Assembly (NCBI GenBank): GCA_964390495.1
Contig: CAYMIN010000004.1
Location: 62,001 to 126,000, forward strand
Source: UBA11051 sp964390495
GTDB lineage: Bacteria > Armatimonadota > Zipacnadia > Zipacnadales > UBA11051
Direction: 5' to 3'
DNA: 64,000 bases
Below the pieces are notes generated by a model. That model did no database searches. It was not told the DNA's origin and was given only the letters and a program-made list of their open reading frames with translations. Within the stretch, counting starts at the first letter, position 1, and every line of letters begins with the position of its first letter. Below, in pieces: positions 51,835 through 60,263 of the stretch. The translations under genes and the position numbers were made by a program.

Positions 51835-52108
51835 CAGTCGCCGCCTCCCTCACAGTCAGCTTATAGACGAGGGCTTCGGTTGCAGTCGCCATGTCGAACG
51901 ATACCCGTCGGGTATCTCGTGGAATGGGCTCGCCGTCCTCCTGTAGAACCTCGAGGTATAGCTGAATCGCTTCCTCAGCCATTTGCAGGGCGTGAGGTAC
52001 GGTCTTACCCCAGGTAAAGCACCCGTCGAGAGCGGGAACGAAAACGGAATACCGTCCGTCCTGCTCGCGCGTAAGTACCACGGTATAGGTCAGCTTTCCC
52101 TCTTTCAT
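51827..52108 (-). CDS. hicB: HicB family antitoxin (copy 1)
   Basis: A 93-residue HicB. TYTVVLTREQDGRYSVFVPAL and LDGCFTWGKTVPHALQMAEEAIQ is the conserved HicB N-terminal fold; VYKLTVREAATVA ends it. There is no C-terminal DNA-binding domain of the ribbon-helix-helix or HTH type of the kind some HicBs carry, so autoregulation may be weak. ATG 52108 follows GAGGCTGAAGAG. A decayed hicA lies directly upstream, in line. Confidence 0.9.
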   Translation of the reverse strand: MKEGKLTYTVVLTREQDGRYSVFVPALDGCFTWGKTVPHALQMAEEAIQLYLEVLQEDGEPIPRDTRRVSFDMATATEALVYKLTVREAATVA

Positions 52109-52124
52109 CTCTTCAGCCTCTCGA

Positions 52125-52359
52125 TCGCCGGTTACTCGCAGCCGCCGAAACTCTTCGATACTCAGGTCTGCCGCGGAGAATACCTCTTCAGCGTTCCGGG
52201 CTTCAGGTCCCTGCTCGCATGTATCGGCACCGGCACAGTTACTTTCGTTTTCGGGTGGCGAAGTACCGCATGAGCACCGGTCTGTCGCCTCAGGACGAAC
52301 CCGGCACGTTCCAGCGCCCGGACCGTCTCCTTACCCGACACTACGGGCAGCTTAGGGAA
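52125..52359 (-). pseudogene. decayed hicA belonging to the second hicB copy
   Basis: Reading the minus strand from 52359 gives FPKLPVVSGKETVRALERAG, then QTGAHAVLRHPKTKVTV and PVPIHASRDLKPGTLKRYS with a TGA at 52162-52164; in another frame the sequence continues DLSIEEFRRLRV. It thus lacks a start codon (TTC for TTG) and is frame-shifted near 52170-52190. Homology to the intact hicA at 51604-51834 is plain. The GAH at the catalytic His position is kept. Confidence 0.75.
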
Positions 52360-52633
52360 CGGGGACGGCCTCCTGCACTGTCAGCTTGTAGACTAGCGCC
52401 TCTTTCGCCTCGCCCAAGTCGAGGGCGACCGTGTCGGCGTCGGGCGGGATTGGGTCGCCGTCTTCCACTAGCACCGATAGGTAGCCCGGAATCGCGTCTT
52501 GGGCCATCCATAGGGCCTCCGGCAGGTCATCCCCCTGGGTATGGCAGCCCTCGAGGGCGGGCACAGAGACTGAGTAGCCCCCGTCCTGCTCGCGTGTAAG
52601 TACCATGGTATAGGTCAATTCCCGCTTGCTCAT
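52352..52633 (-). CDS. HicB family antitoxin (copy 2, toxin decayed)
   Basis: A 93-residue paralog of HicB copy 1: LTYTMVLTREQDGGYSVSVP, then ALEGCHTQGDDLPEALWMAQDAI, and the ending ALVYKLTVQEAVPVP. Its open frame is intact. It follows GGAGGTTGAGGCG. A promoter-like pair sits about 225 bp upstream. With its toxin broken, it may be an orphan antitoxin able to neutralise the neighbouring HicA or other toxins. Confidence 0.85.
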   Translation of the reverse strand: MSKRELTYTMVLTREQDGGYSVSVPALEGCHTQGDDLPEALWMAQDAIPGYLSVLVEDGDPIPPDADTVALDLGEAKEALVYKLTVQEAVPVP

Positions 52634-52974
52634 CGCCTCAACCTCCGGGGCACCTGCTACTCACAAACTCCCCGATCGGGTCTCCTGGCAATAGTCTCAG
52701 ATCAATTCCCGCGGTCGCCAGCCGGTGTGGTCTAGTAGAGTTCAGACTCTCCGCATGGCGATGATTGTCTTGATGCTGTTGCCGGCGAAGGTATGCCTAG
52801 ATGGGTATGATGCAACCGGTCCGACTAGGCCGCCACGGAATGTTCCGTCCCGAGGCAGTATAGCACGCTTTTGGGGGGCTGTCTATCTGAGGCAAGAAGG
52901 TGGCAGTGCGACGCCAGGCTGGCATTTGCTCAAGCCTGTCGGCTCCATATTGCCAGTATCGCAGGGGGGACGAA
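52634..52974. other. intergenic region upstream of hicB copy 2
   Basis: 341 bp between the TPR gene stop and hicB copy 2, both on the minus strand. A candidate minus-strand promoter lies at 52857-52885: TAGACA (plus 52880-52885), 17-nt spacer, TATACT (plus 52857-52862). A plus-strand frame at 52725-53201 shows no recognisable family and overlaps the TPR gene, so I did not call it. Confidence 0.5.
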
Positions 52975-53349
52975 TCAGTGGGATTCCATCTCCCGATAGA
53001 TCTCCTCCCGGGTCTGGCGATAGAGCTGGCTCTTGGGAAATTGCTCCAGCGCGCGGGTGTAGTCGGCGGCGGCCTCGGCGAGTTGCCCCAGAGCCCGGTA
53101 GGCGTTGCCGCGATAGGCATACAGGCCCGGCAGGTCGGGCTGCAACTCGACGGCCATGTCGAAGTCAGCGAGGGCCTGGCCGTAAGAATGCTTCTTGGTG
53201 AAAGCCAGGCCGCGAGCCAGGTAGGCCTCGGCATATTCGGGGTCGCGGCCAATCGCCAGGCCGAAGCTGGCGATGGCCGGGTCGAACTGGTTCATGCCCA
53301 TCTGATCCATGCCGCGTTGATAGGCCTCGCGGGCCGCGTCCTTGGTCAT
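52975..53349 (-). CDS. small TPR repeat protein
   Basis: A 124-residue protein with three tetratricopeptide repeats: AAREAYQRGMDQMGMNQFDPAI, followed by AEAYLARGLAFTKKHSYGQAL and GLYAYRGNAYRALGQLAEAA, each a 34-residue helix-turn-helix. No signal peptide. The ATG at 53349 shares its A with the TGA stop of the upstream acetyltransferase gene (TGATG overlap), so the two are translationally coupled. Likely a scaffold or partner-binding protein. Confidence 0.88.
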   Translation of the reverse strand: MTKDAAREAYQRGMDQMGMNQFDPAIASFGLAIGRDPEYAEAYLARGLAFTKKHSYGQALADFDMAVELQPDLPGLYAYRGNAYRALGQLAEAAADYTRALEQFPKSQLYRQTREEIYREMESH

Positions 53350-54131
53350 CACTCATCCTCCGGTTTGGGTTGATTGAAGCCATTGGGGCACTTGGGGCAG
53401 AGCTTCAGGGCCAGGACAAAAGCTGCACCGATAACATCGGCGGCCCGCATTAGATGGACCTCGGCCTCCCCGATTTGGCTGTCGGTAATCAAGTTGCGCT
53501 TGCGCATATGCTCCTCAATGGCCTGTTCGACCAGGCAGGGGCTGTGGCGGCGGAAGGTATCGGCCCAGACCGGGACCACGTTGCCGAAGCCGTCAAGGAG
53601 CTTGCGCGGCTGCAACTTGGGGCCGATGCAGGGGCAGTGGGCCATGGTTTCGCCCATGTGAAATGCCGTGTTGGTATTCATCCCCACCCCCAGCAGCAGC
53701 ACATGTCCGCCCCAGATCGCCAGCTTGCCGAGGGGACACTGATAGCTGAAAGTGCCGGCCTCGAGATGGCCCTCGACGAGGTAGTCGGCCACAGGGCCGA
53801 TAGCGGCATAAGGGTGGGTCGGATGCATGCTGCGGCGCGCCTCGGGGCGCTTGCGCAAGGCCTCGGTAACAGCGCCGTCTGTTGAGGCGGTGGTCTTGAT
53901 GTCGAATACGTCAGCGTGCCCGTGGTTGAAAGTCGGCGCCATCACAGTACCCTCGGGTCCCACCACCTCCAGCAGGGCATCAACTACGGTATCGGCCCCG
54001 CCCTCGACATATCCGAAGGCTGACAGCGAGCTATGCACCTGTACCAGGTCGCCTGGCTGCAGGCCGATCTGCTGCAGACCGGCCACGATGTCGCCTTGGG
54101 TGACCACGGTCTTGCCCGTGGGATCGTACAT
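53349..54131 (-). CDS. AAC(3)-family N-acetyltransferase
   Basis: A 260-residue protein of the aminoglycoside 3-N-acetyltransferase / YokD family. DLVQVHSSLSAFGYVEGGAD is the acetyl-CoA binding start; MHPTHPYAAIGPVADYL and LEAGTFSYQCPLGKLAIWGG, then HVLLLGVGMNTNTAFHMGE, are the conserved core. The family covers true antibiotic acetyltransferases and many environmental enzymes of unknown substrate; with no resistance context here I would not call it a resistance gene. A Cys-rich tail (LCPKCPNGF) is unusual. ATG 54131 follows GGGAGGTG. Confidence 0.85.
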   Translation of the reverse strand: MYDPTGKTVVTQGDIVAGLQQIGLQPGDLVQVHSSLSAFGYVEGGADTVVDALLEVVGPEGTVMAPTFNHGHADVFDIKTTASTDGAVTEALRKRPEARRSMHPTHPYAAIGPVADYLVEGHLEAGTFSYQCPLGKLAIWGGHVLLLGVGMNTNTAFHMGETMAHCPCIGPKLQPRKLLDGFGNVVPVWADTFRRHSPCLVEQAIEEHMRKRNLITDSQIGEAEVHLMRAADVIGAAFVLALKLCPKCPNGFNQPKPEDE

Positions 54132-54340
54132 GGAGCACCTCCCGGAGTTGCCGGTAGGGCGATATTCCGCAGTGGTGGCGCTTTGACCTGCCGGGAGGTT
54201 TTGGGAAGGAGGCCCTTATTCTCTGGGGCGCCGTCACGGTGTTGGGAGGACATTTGACGCAGGTAGATTACGGGACGCAGAGAAGGGTACGACAGTAACT
54301 TGAAGGCAGGATGCCACGGTGCCTGGAGGTAGTGAAGGCT

Positions 54341-55309
54341 ATGAACAAATGGATTTCGCGTCCGGATGAAGTTGATGCGCTGGTTGAGCAATGGGCCGAC
54401 GCCTTTCCGCAGTACCTGAGGGCCGAAGCCAAGACCCAATACAGCGGGCGACCGGTGTGGGCGCTGACGGTGACGGACCACGAACGAGATAACGATGACA
54501 AGCCCGCGGCGATGTTCTACAAGCCGCATGCCCATGAGCCGGCACCAATAGCCGCACAGATGAACGTCATCAGCCAGCTTCTCACCGGCCAGGAGTTGGA
54601 TGGTACGGCGACAGCTCTGCCGCGCGAGGAGATCCTCGCCAACACCGTGCTATGCTTCATGCCTGACGCCAATCCGGCCGGTACGGCGGCGGCACCGGTG
54701 GAGGTCTGGGACGGCACTCAGTACACCAACGAGGAGTTCTGGGCCTGGATGCGCGGCATTGACCCTGAAACCGGCAAGATGTGGAAGCGCGTGGACGTGT
54801 GGGATGACACCGTCGAGGACCCGCTGCCACTGCGCTACGGGATCGTCTATGAGCAGGTCTCCGAGCACGAGTACGTCGAGCCGAACCGCCATCGCCGCTC
54901 GACCCTGATGCAGTGGGTCTTCGAGCTGCGCACGCGCCGCCAGTGGCAGCGGATGCTGGCCTTGCATCAGACCGAGTTCCAGGGCCAGATGGACAATGCC
55001 ATGGCCATCCTGCCGTGCCTGTACGATAAGCAGCCGGCGGAGCTGCAGGAGATCGAGGCGGCCTGGGCGCGGCGGATTGTGGAGGCCTGGGCTACGGTCC
55101 CCGGCGGCCGACCCAAGCAGGAAATCGCGCCGCTGGGCTACACCGGCCAGCAGCGGCAGTACTTCGTTGATCTCTGGGGGGATATGTACCAAGACAGCGC
55201 CATCCTCACCTCCGAGATCCGCAATAATTCGCTGCTCTGCCCGTTCCAGCTAGAGCAGGCGCTGAATGAGCAGGTGATCGAGGTAACCGTGGCGGAGCTG
55301 TTGGATTGA
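54341..55309 (+). CDS. M14-like zinc carboxypeptidase family protein
   Basis: A protein of about 322 residues. MFYKPHAHEPAPIAAQMNVI holds the H-x-x-E zinc-binding pair typical of M14 metallocarboxypeptidases, CFMPDANPAGTAAAP the D-x-N-P-[A/D]-G substrate stretch, and LALHQTEFQGQMDNA the third His ligand region. No signal peptide, so intracellular peptide or amide processing is likely. The ATG at 54341 sits 11 nt after GGAGG; an ATG at 54311 gives an extra ten residues and is an alternative. An M19-family gene follows 38 bp later, making a small peptidase pair. Confidence 0.7.
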   Translation: MNKWISRPDEVDALVEQWADAFPQYLRAEAKTQYSGRPVWALTVTDHERDNDDKPAAMFYKPHAHEPAPIAAQMNVISQLLTGQELDGTATALPREEILANTVLCFMPDANPAGTAAAPVEVWDGTQYTNEEFWAWMRGIDPETGKMWKRVDVWDDTVEDPLPLRYGIVYEQVSEHEYVEPNRHRRSTLMQWVFELRTRRQWQRMLALHQTEFQGQMDNAMAILPCLYDKQPAELQEIEAAWARRIVEAWATVPGGRPKQEIAPLGYTGQQRQYFVDLWGDMYQDSAILTSEIRNNSLLCPFQLEQALNEQVIEVTVAELLD

Positions 55310-55347
55310 TTTTGCGGTTTGCTTCATCAAAAGCGAGATGATTCGGC

Positions 55348-56592
55348 ATGTACGAGGCAATTGAGCAGGCCAGAAGAGTTGCCCTGGATCTGTTGGACCC
55401 GACCCCGTCCGAGGTTGAGCATGGTATGGAGCTTCATGCCAATTCCCTGGTATTTGACTCCTACGGATTTGCACCACGTGCGGCCCCGGATGGAGACGCA
55501 ATACGAGCGGCGATTGAGGCGGGAGCCTCTGATTCGGAGCTACAGGATATGCAGGAAGATATGGGCATGACGCGCTATGTCACCGATCGTCCAGAGCGAG
55601 AGGAATTTGAGGCCGCGTGGTCAGCGGCCGGAGTGACCTGCATCTTCCAGAATGCCGGCGAGGAGGGCCAGTCTCTGAAGCGTATGATCAAGCGACTGGC
55701 GCGGTTCACCTACGCCACCGACATGATGCCGGAGTTCTGGTGCAAGGCCGCTCGGCCCGATGACATAGTCAACGCGAAGCAGGAGGGGACGCGGGCGTTG
55801 TACTTCAGCGCCAATGGTGTGCCCCTGGATGAGCAATGGATTTCGGTGGAAGAAGAGCTGCGCTATATTCAGATTATGTTCCAACTGGGGACCCGGATGA
55901 TGCACTTGACTTACAACCGGCGGAACATGATTGGGGATGGCTGCGCGGAGCCGGCCAATGCGGGTCTGAGTGACTTCGGCAGGTCAGTCATAGCAGAGAT
56001 GAACCGGGTGGGCGTTATCGTGGATTGTGCTCACTCCGGCTGGCAGACCAGTCTGGAGGCAGCGAGAGTTTCTGAGAAGCCCATGGTGGCAAGCCATTCG
56101 GTCTGTTGCGGGCTAAATGAACATATCAGGGGTAAGCCGGATAAGGTGATTGGGGCCATTTGCGACACCGGTGGGTACATAGGTATCTGTGCGATACCGG
56201 GGTTTCTGGGCGGCAGTGGCGATATCAATGCGGTCTTGGACCACATTGATTACGCGGCGAAGAAGTTCGGGGTTGAGCACGTGGCCATAGGCACCGATAC
56301 GGCGCATCGCTCCTCGGCGTATGACCAGGAAGCAGAGAAAATACCCCGCCAGGGCGCCAAACGGACAGCGTGGCGCTATTTCTGGCCTGCTGATGACCCG
56401 ATGTTTGACCCTAAGTGGAAAGAGGAAAGCAAGAAGCTGAGTCTGGCGTGGACGAACTGGCCGGCCTTTACAATCGGGTTGGTGCAGCGCGGCTATTGTG
56501 ATGAAGACATCCAGAAGATCATAGGCGGCAATGTCATGCGGGTGGCAAGGGCGGCCCTGGCGGACACGGGCGACTGGAAGCCGGGGAGTTAA
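55348..56592 (+). CDS. M19 (membrane dipeptidase) family protein with altered metal site
   Basis: A 414-residue TIM-barrel protein of the renal dipeptidase family. MMHLTYNRRNMIGDG, AGLSDFGRSVIAEMNRVGVI and VDCAHSGWQTSLEA with VASHSVCCGLNEHIRGKPDK are clear M19 landmarks, including the two His of the second site. Yet the first-strand motif, normally D-G-H-x-D, reads VFDSYGFAP, so the H-x-D ligands are missing, and the bridging-Glu strand (usually IEGG) reads SANGVPL. A binuclear zinc dipeptidase is therefore doubtful. No signal peptide. Likely a diverged member with another substrate or a non-enzymatic role, or an enzyme using one metal. Confidence 0.82.
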   Translation: MYEAIEQARRVALDLLDPTPSEVEHGMELHANSLVFDSYGFAPRAAPDGDAIRAAIEAGASDSELQDMQEDMGMTRYVTDRPEREEFEAAWSAAGVTCIFQNAGEEGQSLKRMIKRLARFTYATDMMPEFWCKAARPDDIVNAKQEGTRALYFSANGVPLDEQWISVEEELRYIQIMFQLGTRMMHLTYNRRNMIGDGCAEPANAGLSDFGRSVIAEMNRVGVIVDCAHSGWQTSLEAARVSEKPMVASHSVCCGLNEHIRGKPDKVIGAICDTGGYIGICAIPGFLGGSGDINAVLDHIDYAAKKFGVEHVAIGTDTAHRSSAYDQEAEKIPRQGAKRTAWRYFWPADDPMFDPKWKEESKKLSLAWTNWPAFTIGLVQRGYCDEDIQKIIGGNVMRVARAALADTGDWKPGS

Positions 56593-56651
56593 GGCCGGAC
56601 GGGTGCGCAATTGATTGATACGGCAAGTTTGATGTGCGGTTGGCCGAACAG

Positions 56652-57092
56652 CTACTGCTCGGCCTTGGCCTTGATGGCGGCGAGCATACTGTCGCAGTTC
56701 TGCTGCATCTTCTTTAGCAGCAGGCCCTTGATGAGGCTGCCAATCAGCGGGATGTCGTATTCGTAGCTGACTACCAGCATGACTTCAGTACCGGCCTCCG
56801 CCTGGTTGAAGTCCCAGGTGCCGGAGTACTCGGAGAAGTCCCCCTCGGTTTGCTGGAAGCGGCAGGTGCGGTTTTCGTCGTCCCAGAAGTCCTCCTCGGT
56901 CCACTCGATAGTGCGCTTGAACTCCTTGACCACTCCGACCCAGCGGCTGATCTGGCGTTCAGGGGTCTGCTCCAGGATCTCCACCGCTTGCACATCGGCC
57001 ATGAACTCCGGGAAGCGCTCGATGTCACGAGCCAGGGCATATACTTGGTCGAGGGGAGCTGCGACCAGGACTTGGCTTTGTACTGTGGGCAT
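56652..57092 (-). CDS. SRPBCC/START-like protein
   Basis: A 146-residue polyketide-cyclase/COQ10-type protein. QVLVAAPLDQVYALARDIERF is the N-terminal strand and helix, followed by FPEFMADVQAVEIL, the central strands (RWVGVVKEFKRTIEW, TWDFNQAEAGTEVMLVVSYEY) and the long C-terminal helix SLIKGLLLKKMQQNCDSMLA. It would bind a small hydrophobic ligand. ATG 57092 has AAAGGACC. It is 13 bp after the DUF951 gene, so the CHASE2 kinase, DUF951 and this gene form one minus-strand operon. Confidence 0.85.
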   Translation of the reverse strand: MPTVQSQVLVAAPLDQVYALARDIERFPEFMADVQAVEILEQTPERQISRWVGVVKEFKRTIEWTEEDFWDDENRTCRFQQTEGDFSEYSGTWDFNQAEAGTEVMLVVSYEYDIPLIGSLIKGLLLKKMQQNCDSMLAAIKAKAEQ

Positions 57093-57105
57093 TGCGGCGG
57101 TCCTT

Positions 57106-57321
57106 TCAAGATGAATCTGGTGTCGCGGGCAGCAGTTCTTTGATGCGGCGCTGGAACTGCTGCCTGGGTACGTTGACTATGCGGCCACAGGTGAGGCAGC
57201 GGGCCCTAATCTCAACGCCGCCGCGCAGTATCTCCCACTCATTGCCGCCGCAGGGGTGTGGCTTTTTGAGCCTGACGGTCATGCCGGGTTCAATCTTGAG
57301 TATCTTGGTCACGGGGGCCAT
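57106..57321 (-). CDS. DUF951 family protein
   Basis: A 71-residue protein. VRLKKPHPCGGNEWEILRGG and IRARCLTCGRIVNVPRQQF form the DUF951 core with a CxxC near the middle (CLTCG), resembling a small zinc- or RNA-binding bacterial protein. The ATG at 57321 lies inside the end of the CHASE2 kinase gene, overlapping it by 32 bp; a shorter ATG at 57282 is less likely because the family's first strand (ILKIEPG) would be lost. Confidence 0.85.
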   Translation of the reverse strand: MAPVTKILKIEPGMTVRLKKPHPCGGNEWEILRGGVEIRARCLTCGRIVNVPRQQFQRRIKELLPATPDSS

Positions 57322-60181
57322 CCCGGTCCTGATCGGTATATAAGGGCAGAGTGAAATGGAAGGTGCTGCCTTCGCCCTCGATGCTTTCGACGGAGATTTC
57401 GCCGCCGTGGGCCTCGATGAGATGCTTGCAGACAAACAGCCCCAGGCCGGTGCCGGGAATGCGCTTGACGCTACTGCCGACACGCTGGAAGCGCTGGAAG
57501 AGGTGCTGGCGGTCGTCCTCGGAGATGCCGACGCCGTCGTCGCTGACGGAGAAGCGCACCATGTCGCCCTGGACCTGACCGCTGACGGTTACGCGGCCGC
57601 CGCTGGGCGAGAACTTGATGGCATTACCGATGAGATTGGCGAAGATCTCCTCAACCTTGGTGCGGTCGGCCCACAGCAGCGGCGTCGGGTCCGGCAGGTT
57701 TACCTCAAAGATGTGGTTGCTGCGGCCGTGGCCCTCAACAGCCACGATCTCGTCAACGAGCTTTTGGAGGTCGTCAAGCCGCTGCAGATTCATCGGCAGG
57801 GCGCGGTCGGCCTCGATGCGGGAGACATTGAGGAAGTCCTCGACCATGTGCTGCATGCGAGTGGTCTGGCGGCCAACGACTTGCACCAGGTCTGCCACCC
57901 GCTGATCGTCGGCAGCAAACTGCTCCATCAGCAGTTCGGTGTAGAGGCCGATGTTGGTGAGGGGGGTCTTGAGCTCGTGAGAGATGAAGGCGATCAGGTC
58001 GGTCTTGAGCTGGTCAATCTGCTTGAACTCGGTGATATCGGTGAGGATCATGCACTTGCCGGCGATCTCGTCAGCGGTGCCGACGAGGGCGACAGTGACC
58101 TGGAGGGTGGTAGGTCGTGGGCCGGGCATCTCGACTTCCTCGGTGTGGATACCGCCCTGGGGTGAGAGCGGCATCGCCCACAGCCGCACCATATCGGGCT
58201 GGCGGATGGCAGCCAGGACCGGCTGGCCGATTACGGTCTTGGCCGACAAGCCCAGCATCCGCTCAGCCGCCTCGTTGATCAGCACGACGCGGTCGGCTTC
58301 ATCGGTGGCGATGACCCCGTCAACCATCTCGTGGAGCATGGTGTCTAGTTTGGCCTTCTCCGAGGCGAGGCGCAGATTGGCCTCGCGCAACTCGGCGTCG
58401 GCGTAATCAATGCGGTGCTGAAGGATGGAATAGAGGCGCGCGCTTTCGAGGAATAGAGCGGCCTGTTGCGCGATCACGGTCAACAGGGCGATGTCGTATC
58501 CGGTGAAGGGCATGTTGTTGGCTTTGTTCATTGCCTCGATCACGCCGATGACCTCGCCGTGCAACTGCATCGGGACGCACAGGACGTTGTGGAGGGGATA
58601 GTCAATCGCCTTAGGGATGTCGGGATGGCGGCGCGGGTCCTCGGCGGCCTCGTTGACGACCATCGGCTCGCCGGTCTGGGCTACCGTGCCTGCGATGCCC
58701 TCACCCAGGGCCAGAGTGAAGTCCTTGACCGCATCCCCCTTTTCACCCAGGGCTACTACGAAGCTCAAGCGGTTGGTCTGCTCGTCCAGCAGCAAGAGCG
58801 AGGCCGCCTTCACTTCCAGTTCGGCCTCGACCCAGTGCATAATCTCGTTGAGCAGCTCGTCGCGCTCGAGGCTGGAATCGATCAAGCGACCGACACCGGT
58901 GATGGCCTGCAACCGGGATTGGAGGCGGATATTGGCTTCGGCACGCAGGCGGTCGGCGAGGGCCACTGACCTGGTGACCAGCGCCATACCGATCAGCCCG
59001 ATAGACAACAGCGGCCCACCCATGGGGATCCAGACATCATGCGTAAAACGCCAGAACATCAGCCAGAAGCAGGTGATGAAGACAAATACGGTAACGGATG
59101 TGCCTCGGAATAGGCCGCTGGCCCGCGGGACCGTCAGGCCCAGCAGCAGGGCGAGGGCCATCATCAGCACGATGACGGCCCATCTGGGCACCCGCCTTAT
59201 CACACGGCCCTGCAGGAGGCTGGCGATGGCGTTGGCGTTGATCTCCACCCCGGGCATCAGGGCATCAACCGGCGTGTAGAAAAGCTGGGCGATGGCGCCG
59301 GTTACAGGTCCCACCAATACCAGCTTGCTGGCAACCAGTTCTTTGAGTTTGGCCGGCTCGGCCGCCAGGACTTCACGGTAAGGCACCGGCTCAAACTGCT
59401 CGTAGCCGCCGAAGAAGTTGATCAGGACCTCGCCTGAAGACAACGCCGGGAAGGTGCTGGTGCCGACGGTTATGATCTGAGGCCTGCGAACCACTGAGTT
59501 GCGCGCGGCATGGCTGTACTGCCGGTAGCTTTCCAGGGATAAGGACGGGAACATCGTGCGCTGATACGATAGCAGCAGAGGCACCGAGCGCAAGACGCCG
59601 TCGCGGTCGAGATAGACGTTGAGGCCGCCGATTCCGTCGCAGTTATCGTGGAGGGCGCGAGGGGGCAGAGCCAGGCGGCCGGGTATCAGGCCGATGGGAC
59701 GCGGGACTTGACCGGCGCCTAGAGCATGTTTCTGCAATCGCCGGGCCTTGGCCGCCGCCTGGGCATCGGTGCCGCGGCCGATAACCGCCGGCAGCACGGT
59801 CGTGCAGCGGGCCTGCGCCAGAGCGGTGGCGAACTCCTCAGCGCCCGCCGTTGGGGTCTGCGCTTCCGAGAACTGGGCCAGGTCGCTGATGTCGAAGACG
59901 ACAACATCCGCCTCCGCCGCATCCAGTTTTGTCAGCAGCCGCGCGTACACCTCCAGCGGCCACGGCCATGGGCCCAGCTCGTCAACGCTGTCGTTGTCAA
60001 TGCCGATGACGACTATCTGGTCGGGGACAGGGCGCTGGCCACGCATCCTGAAGCAGAGGCTGTAGAACCAGTTGTCAATGCCCTGTAGCAGCCCCAGTGA
60101 CAACATGACCAACAGGGCCAGGAGCAGTACCAGGGCAATTACAGCGCCCCCGCGCAGCTCTCTCGGAATGTGCAGTCTCAA
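57290..60181 (-). CDS. CHASE2 sensor histidine kinase
   Basis: A 963-residue membrane kinase. After an N-terminal anchor the extracytoplasmic CHASE2 domain spans about residues 30-325 (DQIVVIGIDNDSVDELGPWP; GGLNVYLDRDGVLRSVPLL). Three transmembrane helices follow (about 333-405), then a GAF domain (about 430-580), a PAS domain (about 612-718; DGVIATDEADRVVLIN), HisKA (FISHELKTPLTNIG, His about 736) and HATPase_c (NLIGNAIKFSPSGG, DDGVGIS, GTGLGLFVCK). The start codon appears to be TTG after GGGAGAAG. It senses a periplasmic signal plus a cytoplasmic one. No receiver gene is adjacent, so its partner is elsewhere. It heads an operon with DUF951 and an SRPBCC protein. Confidence 0.9.
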   Translation of the reverse strand: MRLHIPRELRGGAVIALVLLLALLVMLSLGLLQGIDNWFYSLCFRMRGQRPVPDQIVVIGIDNDSVDELGPWPWPLEVYARLLTKLDAAEADVVVFDISDLAQFSEAQTPTAGAEEFATALAQARCTTVLPAVIGRGTDAQAAAKARRLQKHALGAGQVPRPIGLIPGRLALPPRALHDNCDGIGGLNVYLDRDGVLRSVPLLLSYQRTMFPSLSLESYRQYSHAARNSVVRRPQIITVGTSTFPALSSGEVLINFFGGYEQFEPVPYREVLAAEPAKLKELVASKLVLVGPVTGAIAQLFYTPVDALMPGVEINANAIASLLQGRVIRRVPRWAVIVLMMALALLLGLTVPRASGLFRGTSVTVFVFITCFWLMFWRFTHDVWIPMGGPLLSIGLIGMALVTRSVALADRLRAEANIRLQSRLQAITGVGRLIDSSLERDELLNEIMHWVEAELEVKAASLLLLDEQTNRLSFVVALGEKGDAVKDFTLALGEGIAGTVAQTGEPMVVNEAAEDPRRHPDIPKAIDYPLHNVLCVPMQLHGEVIGVIEAMNKANNMPFTGYDIALLTVIAQQAALFLESARLYSILQHRIDYADAELREANLRLASEKAKLDTMLHEMVDGVIATDEADRVVLINEAAERMLGLSAKTVIGQPVLAAIRQPDMVRLWAMPLSPQGGIHTEEVEMPGPRPTTLQVTVALVGTADEIAGKCMILTDITEFKQIDQLKTDLIAFISHELKTPLTNIGLYTELLMEQFAADDQRVADLVQVVGRQTTRMQHMVEDFLNVSRIEADRALPMNLQRLDDLQKLVDEIVAVEGHGRSNHIFEVNLPDPTPLLWADRTKVEEIFANLIGNAIKFSPSGGRVTVSGQVQGDMVRFSVSDDGVGISEDDRQHLFQRFQRVGSSVKRIPGTGLGLFVCKHLIEAHGGEISVESIEGEGSTFHFTLPLYTDQDRDGPRDQDTQD

Positions 60182-60263
60182 TGACTTCTCCCAAGACTAA
60201 TGCGCCAGCTCTAGCGGTAAACCGGGGTACTGTTGAGCATTATAGTGGAAGCCGGGGGGATTA

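Noticed and set aside
52725..53201. 158-residue plus-strand frame
   Set aside because: No family, overlaps the TPR gene on the other strand.
53349..54131. antibiotic resistance gene
   Set aside because: The AAC(3)/YokD family is broad; no mobile context and a coupled TPR gene argue for an ordinary cellular role.
54130..54260. T-box or other riboswitch before the acetyltransferase gene
   Set aside because: The T-box core sequence is absent; only a fragment of similar composition is present.
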